This document shows, piece after piece, positions 7,546-15,577 of a stretch of DNA of 64,000 bases (position 1 is the first letter of the stretch; every line of letters starts with the position of its first letter). The translations under genes and the position numbers were made by a program. The notes beneath the pieces are model-generated. The model had not been told where the DNA came from. It did no database searches and saw nothing but the letters and a program-made list of their open reading frames with translations. Source of the stretch: Bacillota bacterium (GTDB lineage: Bacteria > Bacillota > Clostridia > Acetivibrionales > DTU013); NCBI GenBank assembly GCA_023418915.1, contig JAEZYU010000059.1, positions 1 through 64,000 on the forward strand, given 5' to 3'.

Positions 7546-9489
7546 TCACCTGCCTGCCACGCCGAGTCTGTTTACCACTGTTTCCATCATTGTATCTATT
7601 ATATTGAGTACTCTTGATGCCGCATCATATGCAAATTTAAACTTCATCATATTGGTCATCTCCTCATCCATGGAGACTCCTGTTATGGCGGTCCGCTGTG
7701 CATCGGCCGACTCCACGAGCCTGCCCTGGCTTTCTGTGATTCTTGCCGCATCAGCTCCGTTGTTGCCCATATGGAGTATGATATCCTGATAATAATCGTC
7801 CAGGCTTACAACTCCTGTGCTGTCTGTGATTAAGGACTTGTTCCTCAAATTTGCTATTTCAAGAGCAATGGAATTGTCTCCGCTGTCTCCGCTCCTTGAA
7901 GCTGCGATATTGGACAGATCGTCAAGGTTCGGATTGAGTCGTATATTGCCCATCTCCAGCGGCCTGCCCGGATTTATCGTCACAAAGAAATCCTCACCTT
8001 GCCCGGGCGGATCCTTCATGTTCATGCCGCTTTTATGAATATAGTTTATTTCCCTCAGCATCACATTAACAAGCGCATTAAGCCGTTTTTTCATATCCGA
8101 AACGATGTTCAGTGAATCCCCTACCAATGAAAAATTTGTTGCCGCATCCATGTTCGTGTCGGACGACATACCGCCTATCAATGAAATAAACGAACCATCA
8201 TCAATAGCCAGAGAAAAATCATCAAGGCTGTATACCGTTCCGTCCAGCGTATCGGTCATGTCTGACCAGTCTGAAGGAGTATCGGTTATTGCCGAGGCAT
8301 CCATACCCATATCAGCCAGTTCTGCCTGAAGTGCTTCCAATTGTACAGGGGATAACGAATCGTTGGTCACGAAGATTGCATATTTATTGGCTCCATTGCG
8401 TAAAAGACCGTCTGTAGCATGGACATCTGCAGCAAAATCGGCTGCAGAACCAACATCTCTGACTATGATATTGCAGTCCAGGCCTCGTTTTTCGAGTTCA
8501 TTCCTGAATGCATCCACCCTGTCGTTTGCATCAGCGACACTCATTGTACTTGTATCCACATAAAACACCACATCGGCTTTTGTGTTGGGGGTACCGTTCT
8601 CATAACTGCCTATAGCGCCGGATACTTCCCCTCTGGATTCCATGAGGCCCTTAATGATGCCGCTTTTTACCGGAACCTCGATATTGGTGCCAGACAACTT
8701 CGGTACGAAGAAATTGTCTCCGACCTTTCTTTCCGCTGCATAGAGATCGGTACTGACTCCCTTCTGAACGATAAAATATCCGCCGAGGGTGATATCGATC
8801 TGTCCATCCTGCATTTCGTTTACATCCACCTTGATCAGCTTCGTAAGCCTGTCGATCAGATTATTGCGTTGATCCCTGTAGTCACTGGCCGTATCACCTG
8901 ATACCTCAGACTTTAAGATAGTAACATTGAGCTTTGCGATTTCTCTTGTGATTTCATTCACTTCATCTATTCTGACTGTAATTTCCGTATTAAGATCGTT
9001 CTGGAGCCTGTCAAGCTGAGAGCCCATATGGTTGATCTGTTGTACCAGAGCCTCGCTCCTCTGTCTCACAAGCGCTCTGACGGTCAGGCTGTCCGGTTCC
9101 TTTGACAACTCCTGCCATGAATCCCAAAACTGGTTCAGCACATTCTGAAGGCCTGACTCCATCGGCTCTGCCATTATTGCCTGTACATCGCTGAATGTCT
9201 TCTGGCGTGATTCCCAATACCCAAGCGTAGTATTCTCCTGCCTGTAGATGTTGTCAAGGAAGGTATGCCTGATCTGCCTGATCTCCTGTATATCGGCTCC
9301 GAGTCCAAGCTGGACAAGGCCGCCGCGTGTCAGCACCGTCTCTACTGGTCCGTTTTTTATCATGGCCTGCTGTCTCACATAGCCTGCAGTATTCACATTG
9401 GCAATATTGTGGCCGGTTACATAAAGCCCGCGTTCATTGACCATAAGGCCGGAACGTGCTATTTCGTAACTGGCAAAGCTGACTCCCAT
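7546..9489 (-). CDS. flgK: Flagellar hook-associated protein FlgK, long form with inserted domain
   Basis: HAP1 paralogue of 647 residues. The N-terminal motif reads ERGLYVTGHNIANVNTAGYV and the C-terminal motif SMDEEMTNMMKFKFAYDAAS, so both core helices are intact. Between about residues 300 and 390 it carries an inserted alpha/beta stretch: KADVVFYVDTSTMSVADAN, then YAIFVTNDSLSPVQLEALQA. Alternating hydrophobic strands and the DTSTMS sequence recall a von Willebrand A-like fold, though that is only a visual resemblance. Such an insert would probably project from the hook-filament junction. It is the first of two tandem flgK genes, following flgN by eight bases. Confidence 0.92.
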   Translation of the reverse strand: MGVSFASYEIARSGLMVNERGLYVTGHNIANVNTAGYVRQQAMIKNGPVETVLTRGGLVQLGLGADIQEIRQIRHTFLDNIYRQENTTLGYWESRQKTFSDVQAIMAEPMESGLQNVLNQFWDSWQELSKEPDSLTVRALVRQRSEALVQQINHMGSQLDRLQNDLNTEITVRIDEVNEITREIAKLNVTILKSEVSGDTASDYRDQRNNLIDRLTKLIKVDVNEMQDGQIDITLGGYFIVQKGVSTDLYAAERKVGDNFFVPKLSGTNIEVPVKSGIIKGLMESRGEVSGAIGSYENGTPNTKADVVFYVDTSTMSVADANDRVDAFRNELEKRGLDCNIIVRDVGSAADFAADVHATDGLLRNGANKYAIFVTNDSLSPVQLEALQAELADMGMDASAITDTPSDWSDMTDTLDGTVYSLDDFSLAIDDGSFISLIGGMSSDTNMDAATNFSLVGDSLNIVSDMKKRLNALVNVMLREINYIHKSGMNMKDPPGQGEDFFVTINPGRPLEMGNIRLNPNLDDLSNIAASRSGDSGDNSIALEIANLRNKSLITDSTGVVSLDDYYQDIILHMGNNGADAARITESQGRLVESADAQRTAITGVSMDEEMTNMMKFKFAYDAASRVLNIIDTMMETVVNRLGVAGR

Positions 9490-9497
9490 ATGCCCTC

Positions 9498-9998
9498 CTA
9501 AAGTTTCACATCGAAAAAGTTACGCTTTTTAGAATCGTTTGACTGTCCGGACTTTCCGTAAATATCCCCTGAAGATCCGGCGTTTGTAAGAACGTTCACA
9601 GAAAAATCTATATAGTCAAGAGAATTTTTTATCAATTTCGAATTCATGTCATTTGCATTGCGTAAGTCATTGAATATACCTGTCATTTTTTTCTGGCAAT
9701 CCTTCAATTCCTTTGCCTGTTCCTTCGGAAGCATTTTTTCAAGCTCTGATATCGTGATATCATCTGCTTTTATCTCAAGCTGTGACGAAATTAAATCGAC
9801 AAGCTTCTCACGCTCCTCCTCCAGCTTTCCCAACTGGAGTATCATTGATTGCTCAACCCTGGTGATACCCTCGAGTTCAGTGACCTTTCCATTGACGATC
9901 ACATCCGTCTTTTCCTTCGACAGCTTAAGTATGCCCTCGTATACTTTTGCTTCCTTGTTCAGTATCTCTATCAGCTTCTTGATTGAATTAGTATCCAA
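9498..9998 (-). CDS. flgN: Flagellar export chaperone FlgN
   Basis: FlgN escorts the hook-associated proteins FlgK and FlgL to the flagellar export gate. The 166-residue product is nearly all helical with heptad-like spacing (ITRVEQSMILQLGKLEEERE; LEKMLPKEQAKELKDCQKKM), as in the FlgN family. The start is TTG at 9998, preceded by CAGGTGGTGGGACT. It lies directly before both flgK genes and after flgM, as expected for a chaperone beside its clients. Confidence 0.88.
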   Translation of the reverse strand: MDTNSIKKLIEILNKEAKVYEGILKLSKEKTDVIVNGKVTELEGITRVEQSMILQLGKLEEEREKLVDLISSQLEIKADDITISELEKMLPKEQAKELKDCQKKMTGIFNDLRNANDMNSKLIKNSLDYIDFSVNVLTNAGSSGDIYGKSGQSNDSKKRNFFDVKL

Positions 9999-10067
9999 AG
10001 TCCCACCACCTGTCCTTCACCATGCTTCATGGAAAAAAAGGAGAGTTTGTCAACTCCCCCAAGGATG

Positions 10068-10355
10068 TCACGCTTTTTTATCAAATACGCCTTTAACTAC
10101 CCTGTCGGCTATGTCGCGTCCGCTCACGCTATATTTACCCGTCTCAATACTGTCGAGGATGCCGTCTACCTTATCCCTTCGGATATCGGGTACTTCCTTC
10201 AATGCTTTGTATACGGTCTGGAAGTCCTTTGCTTCATTGGATATGGACAGGACATCTTTTTTTGAGGCAACACTACCTGCCTTCCCGACCCTGTTTATAT
10301 TCTTTTGTGAACCGTAAATCCCGGATATTTTTGAAATATCTCCAGGTATTCTCAT
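10068..10355 (-). CDS. flgM: Anti-sigma-28 factor FlgM
   Basis: FlgM binds SigD and is exported once the hook is complete, so late genes such as flagellin wait for hook assembly. The 95-residue product has the family's C-terminal pattern DIRRDKVDGILDSIETGKYSV followed by DIADRVVKG. The ATG at 10355 has AAAGGTGAG eight bases upstream; the GTG three codons earlier overlaps that ribosome-binding site and was not used. It lies between yvyF-like and flgN genes, as in B. subtilis. Confidence 0.93.
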   Translation of the reverse strand: MRIPGDISKISGIYGSQKNINRVGKAGSVASKKDVLSISNEAKDFQTVYKALKEVPDIRRDKVDGILDSIETGKYSVSGRDIADRVVKGVFDKKA

Positions 10356-10512
10356 AAAAACCACTCACCTTTAATCTTGTTCATCTATACAGTCTGCATG
10401 CTGTAAAATTCTCCTGTTTAGGAACATTGGAACGTTTCCGTCTGCAAATCGTTACAACACATCTCTCTGTGTTTCAACGAGGTTGGTGCATATCTTTCGC
10501 CTCGTTACAAAG

Positions 10513-10541
10513 TATATCGGAAAAATGCTGCTTTTTATTAA
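10513..10541 (-). promoter_or_regulatory. Possible SigD promoter before flgM
   Basis: On the minus strand AATAAAAAG is followed 12-14 bases later by CCGATATA. The -10 resembles the SigD box but the spacing is short. B. subtilis flgM is also partly SigD-driven. It lies at the very end of the yvyF-like gene, about 160 bases before flgM. Confidence 0.4.
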
Positions 10542-10552
10542 CTGTCAATTAT

Positions 10553-10987
10553 TCATTTTTTCTCATATCCCTTATTCAGGTATCTCATCCCGAACGAACT
10601 GCTGTTGGGTGAACTGCTGCTGCTGTCGAGATCTCGCTGCATCTGGCTTGCTGCCGATCTGAAGCCCATTGTGAGCTCCTTTTCACAATCCATGCAGTAT
10701 CTGCCGGTTTTGATCGATTTACCGCAGTTTTCACATTCCAATACCATATTGCCGTCTTCACTAGTAATCTCCAGTCTTCCATCCTTCAAGAACCTTTTTA
10801 TAATTTCGACACTTATTTCAAGCTCCGTCGAAACCTGTGTCAAACTGGCGCCAGGGTTTTGGTATAGATACTCCTTTACTCTCTGAAAGTCCTTCTCCTC
10901 CTGCTCCTTACACGCTGGACAGATCGGAGTTCCTCCGAGATAGTTAAAGATCCTTCCGCATTTTCTACAATTCCTTACATCCGGCAT
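10553..10987 (-). CDS. yvyF: YvyF-like flagellar operon zinc-ribbon protein (TIGR03826 type)
   Basis: Conserved Firmicute protein of unknown biochemical role, found between comF and flgM. The 144-residue product has an N-terminal zinc ribbon (CRKCGRIFNYLGGTPICPAC), a helix-turn-helix-like middle (ASLTQVSTELEISVEIIKRF, about residues 49-68) and a second Cys set (CENCGKSIKTGRYCMDC). The tail is Ser-rich. AAGGGGGT precedes the ATG. Zinc binding and a DNA-binding middle suggest a regulator of motility, but no target can be read from sequence. Confidence 0.88.
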   Translation of the reverse strand: MPDVRNCRKCGRIFNYLGGTPICPACKEQEEKDFQRVKEYLYQNPGASLTQVSTELEISVEIIKRFLKDGRLEITSEDGNMVLECENCGKSIKTGRYCMDCEKELTMGFRSAASQMQRDLDSSSSSPNSSSFGMRYLNKGYEKK

Positions 10988-11002
10988 GTTTATACCCCCT
11001 TG

Positions 11003-11683
11003 CTATTTTCTTCCTGTAGCTACGACTATGGCAAATACCTTGTCGGCTCCCGCTTGCCTGAGCACCCTGCTGCATTCCTCAAGCGTCGAACCGGTCGTCA
11101 GTATGTCGTCAACCAGCAGAACCGACTTTCCCTGTACCTTTTTCGGCGAAGCAACGGTAAATGCTCCTTTGACATTCTGATTTCTCCTTTGCTTGTCCAG
11201 GAGACTCTGAGCCTCGGTATATCTTTCTCTTTTAAGCACATAAGAGCATTCCCTAAGCTTTATAATCCTTGCCAGCGCTTTAGATATCAGATGTGCCTGA
11301 TTGTACCCTCTGGTAAACTCCTTATGCCTGTGAAGCGGAACACTCATGACCATATCATAGCTGCTGATATTGATGATCTTCTCGAGCCTGTCTGCGATAA
11401 GTCTGGCATATGTTCTGTAATAAGCAGGTTTGTTGTAAAATTTAAACCTTATCAGCGATTCCTTTACCATGCCTGTATATTCAAAAACACTCAAAGCCCC
11501 GCTGCAATAGCTATCTTCCTCTTCCTGCCACGTCCTGATTATTGTTTTATCAATGAACGGCAGCTTCGTGTAACAAGCATTACATATATGAAGGATAGCG
11601 TTATGGCTCAATATGCTCTGGCAAAAAATGCATTTTGGAGGGTATATCATATTTAATATACTATCAAACAGCTTCACTTGCAT
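11003..11683 (-). CDS. comFC: ComF family phosphoribosyltransferase-like protein
   Basis: The ComF/GntX family is linked to uptake or processing of transforming DNA. The 226-residue product has an N-terminal four-Cys motif (CIFCQ ... CNACY) and a C-terminal phosphoribosyltransferase fold with the PRPP loop VLLVDDILTTGSTLEEC (about residues 188-204). GAGGAAAG precedes the ATG. It lies 14 bases after the helicase gene and 15 bases before the yvyF-like gene, so the set is one transcript. In B. subtilis the neighbour upstream is comFA; here a RecD2-like helicase takes that place. Confidence 0.9.
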   Translation of the reverse strand: MQVKLFDSILNMIYPPKCIFCQSILSHNAILHICNACYTKLPFIDKTIIRTWQEEEDSYCSGALSVFEYTGMVKESLIRFKFYNKPAYYRTYARLIADRLEKIINISSYDMVMSVPLHRHKEFTRGYNQAHLISKALARIIKLRECSYVLKRERYTEAQSLLDKQRRNQNVKGAFTVASPKKVQGKSVLLVDDILTTGSTLEECSRVLRQAGADKVFAIVVATGRK

Positions 11684-11697
11684 TCAGCCCGCTTTCC

Positions 11698-13926
11698 TCA
11701 AATTATATCGGCATACACCGAAAAATTCTTAAGCTTATCTGAAAGACCGGAATATCTTAAGGTCTCTCTTTTATTCCCCACCATATTATGAAGTGTTTCT
11801 TCGTACCCGACCAGAACTACCATTTGCTTTGCCCTCGTAACAGCTGTGTATAGAAGGTTTCTTGTCATAAGTACCTCCGGTCCGGGGAATACAGGCATGA
11901 CGACTACCGGGAATTCCGAACCCTGACTTTTATGTATCGTCACAGCAAATGAAGGTTCGATCTCATCGAGAATACTGAAATCATATTCCGCTATTCTGTC
12001 ATCATCAAACAGAACACTAATTTTCATCGCATCCTCGTCTATCTCTGCGATCGTCCCCATATCGCCGTTAAACACTCCAGTACCGTCAATATTAGGATCA
12101 TCAGGCCGTTCCCATCTGAGCATATAATTATTTTTGACCTGCATGACCCTGTCGCCTTCCCGGAGAATATATGATCTTGATACCCTCTCAGCTTTCTTTT
12201 TGTCCGGCGGATTTAATGCCTTCTGCAGTTCAATGTTAAGATTGATCACACCGGCCGGACCCTTTTTCGTCGGCGACAAGACCTGTATATCCTTGAACGA
12301 ATCGAGGCCGTAAGTGTCTGGCAGTCTTCTGGAGCATAGATCAATGACCGTACGCAGTATATTGTCCTGATTATTTCTGGGCAGGAAGAAGAAGTCCTTG
12401 TCCTTTGCATTGAGGATAGGAGCCTCACCCCCATTTATCCTGTGTGCATTGACTATGATCATGCTTTCTCCTGCCTGTCTGAATATCTCTGTGAGTCTGA
12501 CTGTTTTAATACTGCTGCAGCCTATGATATCGAGCAGCACGCTCCCGGCACCTACCGACGGAAGCTGGTCGGCATCCCCGACGAGTATGACCCTGGCTCC
12601 TGGAGGTACAGCCTTTAGCAGATGACTCATTATCAATATGTCTACCATCGACATCTCATCTATTATAACGGCATCCGCCTCGATAGGATTCTCTTCGTTT
12701 CTTTGAAATATAAGCTCACTTTCGTCTCCTGTGTAACCAATCTCAAGCAGTCTGTGTATTGTTTTGGCCTCAAAGCCGGTTGCCTCAGTCATCCGTTTTG
12801 CTGCTCTTCCCGTAGGTGCTGCCAGGGCTATTTTGTGCCCATCCTCCATCAGCAGCTTTATGATACATTTTATTATAGTTGTTTTACCGGTGCCCGGACC
12901 GCCTGTGATGACCATCAATCCATTGATCATTGCCTCACGCACAGCTTCTCTCTGCATGCAGTCCAACTCAAGCCCTTCTTCGCGCTCGAATCTGCCGATC
13001 TTCTCATCCAGATCGTTCATTCCCTTATCATAGCTTGTCTGTGATAAACCCAGCAGTCTTTTGCATACCCCCTGCTCAGCAGTGTGAAAGGATGAAAGAT
13101 AAACACGCCCGGCGCCATCGTTTCTTTCTACCTGAACTGCTTTATCGAATATAAGTGATATGAGGGAGTCCTCTATGTCAATCTCCTGAGACCCCAGCAG
13201 CTGTGCTGCATATTCCTTTAGCACATTTTCAGGCAGATACGTATGTCCGTTCGTTGCAGCATGGCTCAATATATACTTTATGCCGCTTCGTATCCGAAAG
13301 CGCGAGACAGGGTCTATACCAAGCTTCATTGCGATCCTGTCGGCTGTTTTGAAGCCAATACCGAATACATCCTCGCAAAGCCTGTAAGGGTTTTCTCTTA
13401 TCCTTGCAACAGCCATATCCGCATATGCTTTATGTATCTTAATGCAGACAGACGGATTGATGCCATACTCCTGAAGGAACATGACCACGTCCCGTAAGCC
13501 TTTTTGTTCATTGAGAGCCTGTCCTATATTCAATGCCTTGTCGAGACTGATACCCTTTATCTCCGACAAGCGCTGAGGCTCACCGCTGATTATTTCAAGT
13601 GTGGATGAGCCGAACCGCAGCACGATCTTTGCAGCAGTTGCTGGTCCGACACCCTTTACGATACCTGAGGCTAGATATTTTTCAATGGCATCTGCCGTTT
13701 GGGGAAGTACCTTTTCATAAAGCTCCACCTTGAACTGGTCGCCATAATCCGGATGCTTGACCCATTTACCGGTCGCCTTGATGGTTTCACCTTCGTTTAT
13801 GAAGGGCATATAACCAACAGCTGTTAGCAGATTCCTGCCTGAAGCTATCTCGCATACCGTATATCCGTTTGCTTCGTTTTTATATATAATGTCGTCAATT
13901 ATACCTTCTATTACTGTATGATCCAT
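11698..13926 (-). CDS. recD2: ATP-dependent RecD2-like helicase
   Basis: SF1B 5'-3' DNA helicase of the RecD2 type, which works without RecBC in DNA repair. The 742-residue product has an N-terminal OB-like region, tandem helix-hairpin-helix motifs (GIVKGVGPATAAKIV at 88-102; DVFGIGFKTADRIA), Walker A GGPGTGKTT at 342-350, motif II IIDEMSMVD, and the C-terminal motif FAVTIHKSQGSEFPVVV. Length matches the family (about 720-850). The ribosome-binding site is weak. It heads the comF-flagellar gene run; any role in DNA uptake is inference from that position. Confidence 0.93.
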   Translation of the reverse strand: MDHTVIEGIIDDIIYKNEANGYTVCEIASGRNLLTAVGYMPFINEGETIKATGKWVKHPDYGDQFKVELYEKVLPQTADAIEKYLASGIVKGVGPATAAKIVLRFGSSTLEIISGEPQRLSEIKGISLDKALNIGQALNEQKGLRDVVMFLQEYGINPSVCIKIHKAYADMAVARIRENPYRLCEDVFGIGFKTADRIAMKLGIDPVSRFRIRSGIKYILSHAATNGHTYLPENVLKEYAAQLLGSQEIDIEDSLISLIFDKAVQVERNDGAGRVYLSSFHTAEQGVCKRLLGLSQTSYDKGMNDLDEKIGRFEREEGLELDCMQREAVREAMINGLMVITGGPGTGKTTIIKCIIKLLMEDGHKIALAAPTGRAAKRMTEATGFEAKTIHRLLEIGYTGDESELIFQRNEENPIEADAVIIDEMSMVDILIMSHLLKAVPPGARVILVGDADQLPSVGAGSVLLDIIGCSSIKTVRLTEIFRQAGESMIIVNAHRINGGEAPILNAKDKDFFFLPRNNQDNILRTVIDLCSRRLPDTYGLDSFKDIQVLSPTKKGPAGVINLNIELQKALNPPDKKKAERVSRSYILREGDRVMQVKNNYMLRWERPDDPNIDGTGVFNGDMGTIAEIDEDAMKISVLFDDDRIAEYDFSILDEIEPSFAVTIHKSQGSEFPVVVMPVFPGPEVLMTRNLLYTAVTRAKQMVVLVGYEETLHNMVGNKRETLRYSGLSDKLKNFSVYADII

Positions 13927-14099
13927 CGTAGCCTATGCAATACAAAGTATTGACCTTCCAATTATTTATAGCAATATATAGTATATATCACTTTTGTAAA
14001 AGTGAAAAGAGAATACGGTTTGTGTCAAGTAAACGTGGACAAATTTCTCATTCACCTTGTAGTTTGTGTATTCGTACCCCGTTTGTCTATTCCGTTCAA

Positions 14100-14183
14100 T
14101 ATACTACATCAGGGTCTGCATTCTCATTATACTACATCAGGGTCTGCATTCTCATTATACTACATCAGGGTCTGCATTCTCAT
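14100..14183. repeat. 28-bp tandem repeat, three copies
   Basis: Three exact head-to-tail copies (14100-14127, 14128-14155, 14156-14183) of a unit that begins TATACTACATCAGGGTCTGC on the plus strand. The unit is the last coding stretch of the adjacent truncated yjbQ-like gene. Because 28 is not a multiple of three, duplication shifts the frame and creates a stop. Confidence 0.95.
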
Positions 14184-14328
14184 TAATAGTGATGCCTGCT
14201 GTCGTATGAGGAATGAAAACCACAACCACCCCGTCTGTGACCCCGCTTTCCCGGACATCCTGCCTGACCTGTGAAGTGATATTTATCATCTGATCAGATG
14301 AAACCGTTTTAATAATATGCTCTGCCAT
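14155..14328 (-). pseudogene. Truncated YjbQ (UPF0047) family gene
   Basis: The reading frame gives about 57 residues with the family's N-terminal pattern, VVVVFIPHTTAGITINENAD. Family members are about 130-140 residues and continue past NENADPDV with a second conserved half. Here the frame stops just after that point, where a 28-bp segment has been duplicated twice, and no second half follows on either frame. The ATG at 14328 has AAAAGGAG some 13 bases upstream. YjbQ proteins have reported thiamine phosphate synthase side activity; this remnant lacks the C-terminal part and is presumably inactive. Confidence 0.8.
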
Positions 14329-14414
14329 TTGTTTTCCCACCACTCCTTTTTATTGGATCGTTTGTCTTACATCAGCAGAGTTATTGTAGTCTGGCAATAT
14401 AAGCTGTTTGCAAT

Positions 14415-14530
14415 GGACAAAAATTCGAGTTTGGGACTTTTTAGTCAACATAATCCAGTGTTTTACTCGTTTATTCATAAGAAATTCACCTTTATTTAGA
14501 AAAATTCGTCCCATACTGGAATTTTTGTCC
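14415..14530. mobile_element. 116-bp element with 23-bp inverted ends (MITE-like)
   Basis: The left end GGACAAAAATTCGAGTTTGG (14415 on) and the right end (14508-14530) are inverted repeats matching at 21 of 23 positions. No target-site duplication is obvious. It lies between two decayed genes, and no protein is encoded within it. It may be a miniature element or the leftover ends of a larger one. Confidence 0.5.
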
Positions 14531-14608
14531 AGTCCGCTTATTGACACCTCGTTATGCGAACCATCCTTCGCCTTAGAAATCAGCTAAAAAAGCAAGTCTC
14601 TCTTTACC

Positions 14609-14872
14609 TCACTTGTACGCTATTTCGCTGAAAGGTTTCAAATCAAACATTCTCCGTATTGCCTTCCTTCCATTTGTTACCTTGCTGTCTGTGAATGGTA
14701 TCCTTCCTTTATGCATTGGGTATGTTGCTTTCCTAACTTTATGTCTCAATGCTGCTCGGTCCCTGGTCCCCTCCAGAATATTATCTGTCTCTACCAAATA
14801 TTGCTGCATAAGTGTTCTTGCTACCTCGCAGCCCATTTCATAAAATATTCTCTCTATTTCCTTGAATGCTAT
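14609..14872 (-). pseudogene. Decayed ISLre2-family (UPF0236) transposase fragment
   Basis: The translation reads IAFKEIERIFYEMGCEVART, then LMQQYLVETDNILEGTRDRA and RHKVRKATYP, which follows the N-terminal pattern of ISLre2/UPF0236 transposases. After ATYP it jumps to GRIPFTDSKVTNGRKAIRRM and a short end, as though the middle of a roughly 450-residue protein had been deleted. The native start is out of frame (an MNSLTARR opening runs into a stop). This is a dead insertion-sequence remnant. The family call rests on recalled motif similarity. Confidence 0.6.
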
Positions 14873-15081
14873 CGTCTTGCAGTTAAACTATTCATATCAC
14901 GCCACCTGTTTTTGTTGCCTTGTCAACTCCTAAACTACAGGATAATCGTGATTATGGGAAGACCTCTTATGATGTTTTTCCATATTTTTGCTTGCGATAA
15001 TATTACTCTAAAGAGAATACGCCATACGGCTCGTGCCCGAAAACATGACCGGAACAGATGGAACGGACGATTCAGGCGCAT

Positions 15082-15435
15082 CTAGCTTCTGTACTCCTTT
15101 ATTACCTCATCGATATCATCGGATTTCAGAACCTCAACACTTTGAAAGTTCTTTTGAAGCTTCTGCAGCAGAAGATAAGTATTATCTTTGGAATGCATAT
15201 CCACAACGGCCAGCTTTTCATCTGAAAACACTTTAGCGGTAAATTCCTTTTTAACTGCGTTTCTTACAATATATTCTATCTGATCTTCTGCATCCTGGAC
15301 AAGAAGGACTACTCTGACCTTTGGCCGGTGTCCTCTAATACGGCAGCGTATCAAATCTGCAGCGCCAATAACGAGGATCAGCAAGCCGTAAACGGCTAGT
15401 ATATATGTCAGGCATTCAAGTATACTGAACAGCAT
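15082..15435 (-). CDS. Unknown membrane-anchored 117-residue protein
   Basis: I do not recognise a named family. One N-terminal transmembrane helix (about residues 5-27, ILECLTYILAVYGLLILVIG) is followed by a basic stretch and a cytosolic alpha/beta domain: VRVVLLVQDAEDQIEYIVRN and KLAVVDMHSKDNTYLLLQKL. The alternating strands and the D-H-S-KD spacing recall the first half of a GT-A glycosyltransferase fold, but the protein is too short for a complete enzyme. It is divergent from the HD-GYP gene, with 142 bases between them. Confidence 0.7.
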   Translation of the reverse strand: MLFSILECLTYILAVYGLLILVIGAADLIRCRIRGHRPKVRVVLLVQDAEDQIEYIVRNAVKKEFTAKVFSDEKLAVVDMHSKDNTYLLLQKLQKNFQSVEVLKSDDIDEVIKEYRS

Positions 15436-15577
15436 GATAACGCCTCCATAAAGATACTTACTTTATATATATTCACATGGCAATTACAACGTTACACATA
15501 GTTTGTAAAACTATTTATAATTCGACACATTGTGGTATAATTACATTACATAATATAATTATTTGCAGGTGGTTTTA

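Noticed and set aside
13985..14006. CACTTTTGTAAAAGTG palindrome upstream of recD2
   Set aside because: It could be an operator or hairpin, but nothing else supports a function and it is A/T-rich.
14002..14274. Plus-strand frame over the 28-bp repeats
   Set aside because: It runs through the antisense of the truncated yjbQ-like gene and the repeat units, and matches nothing.
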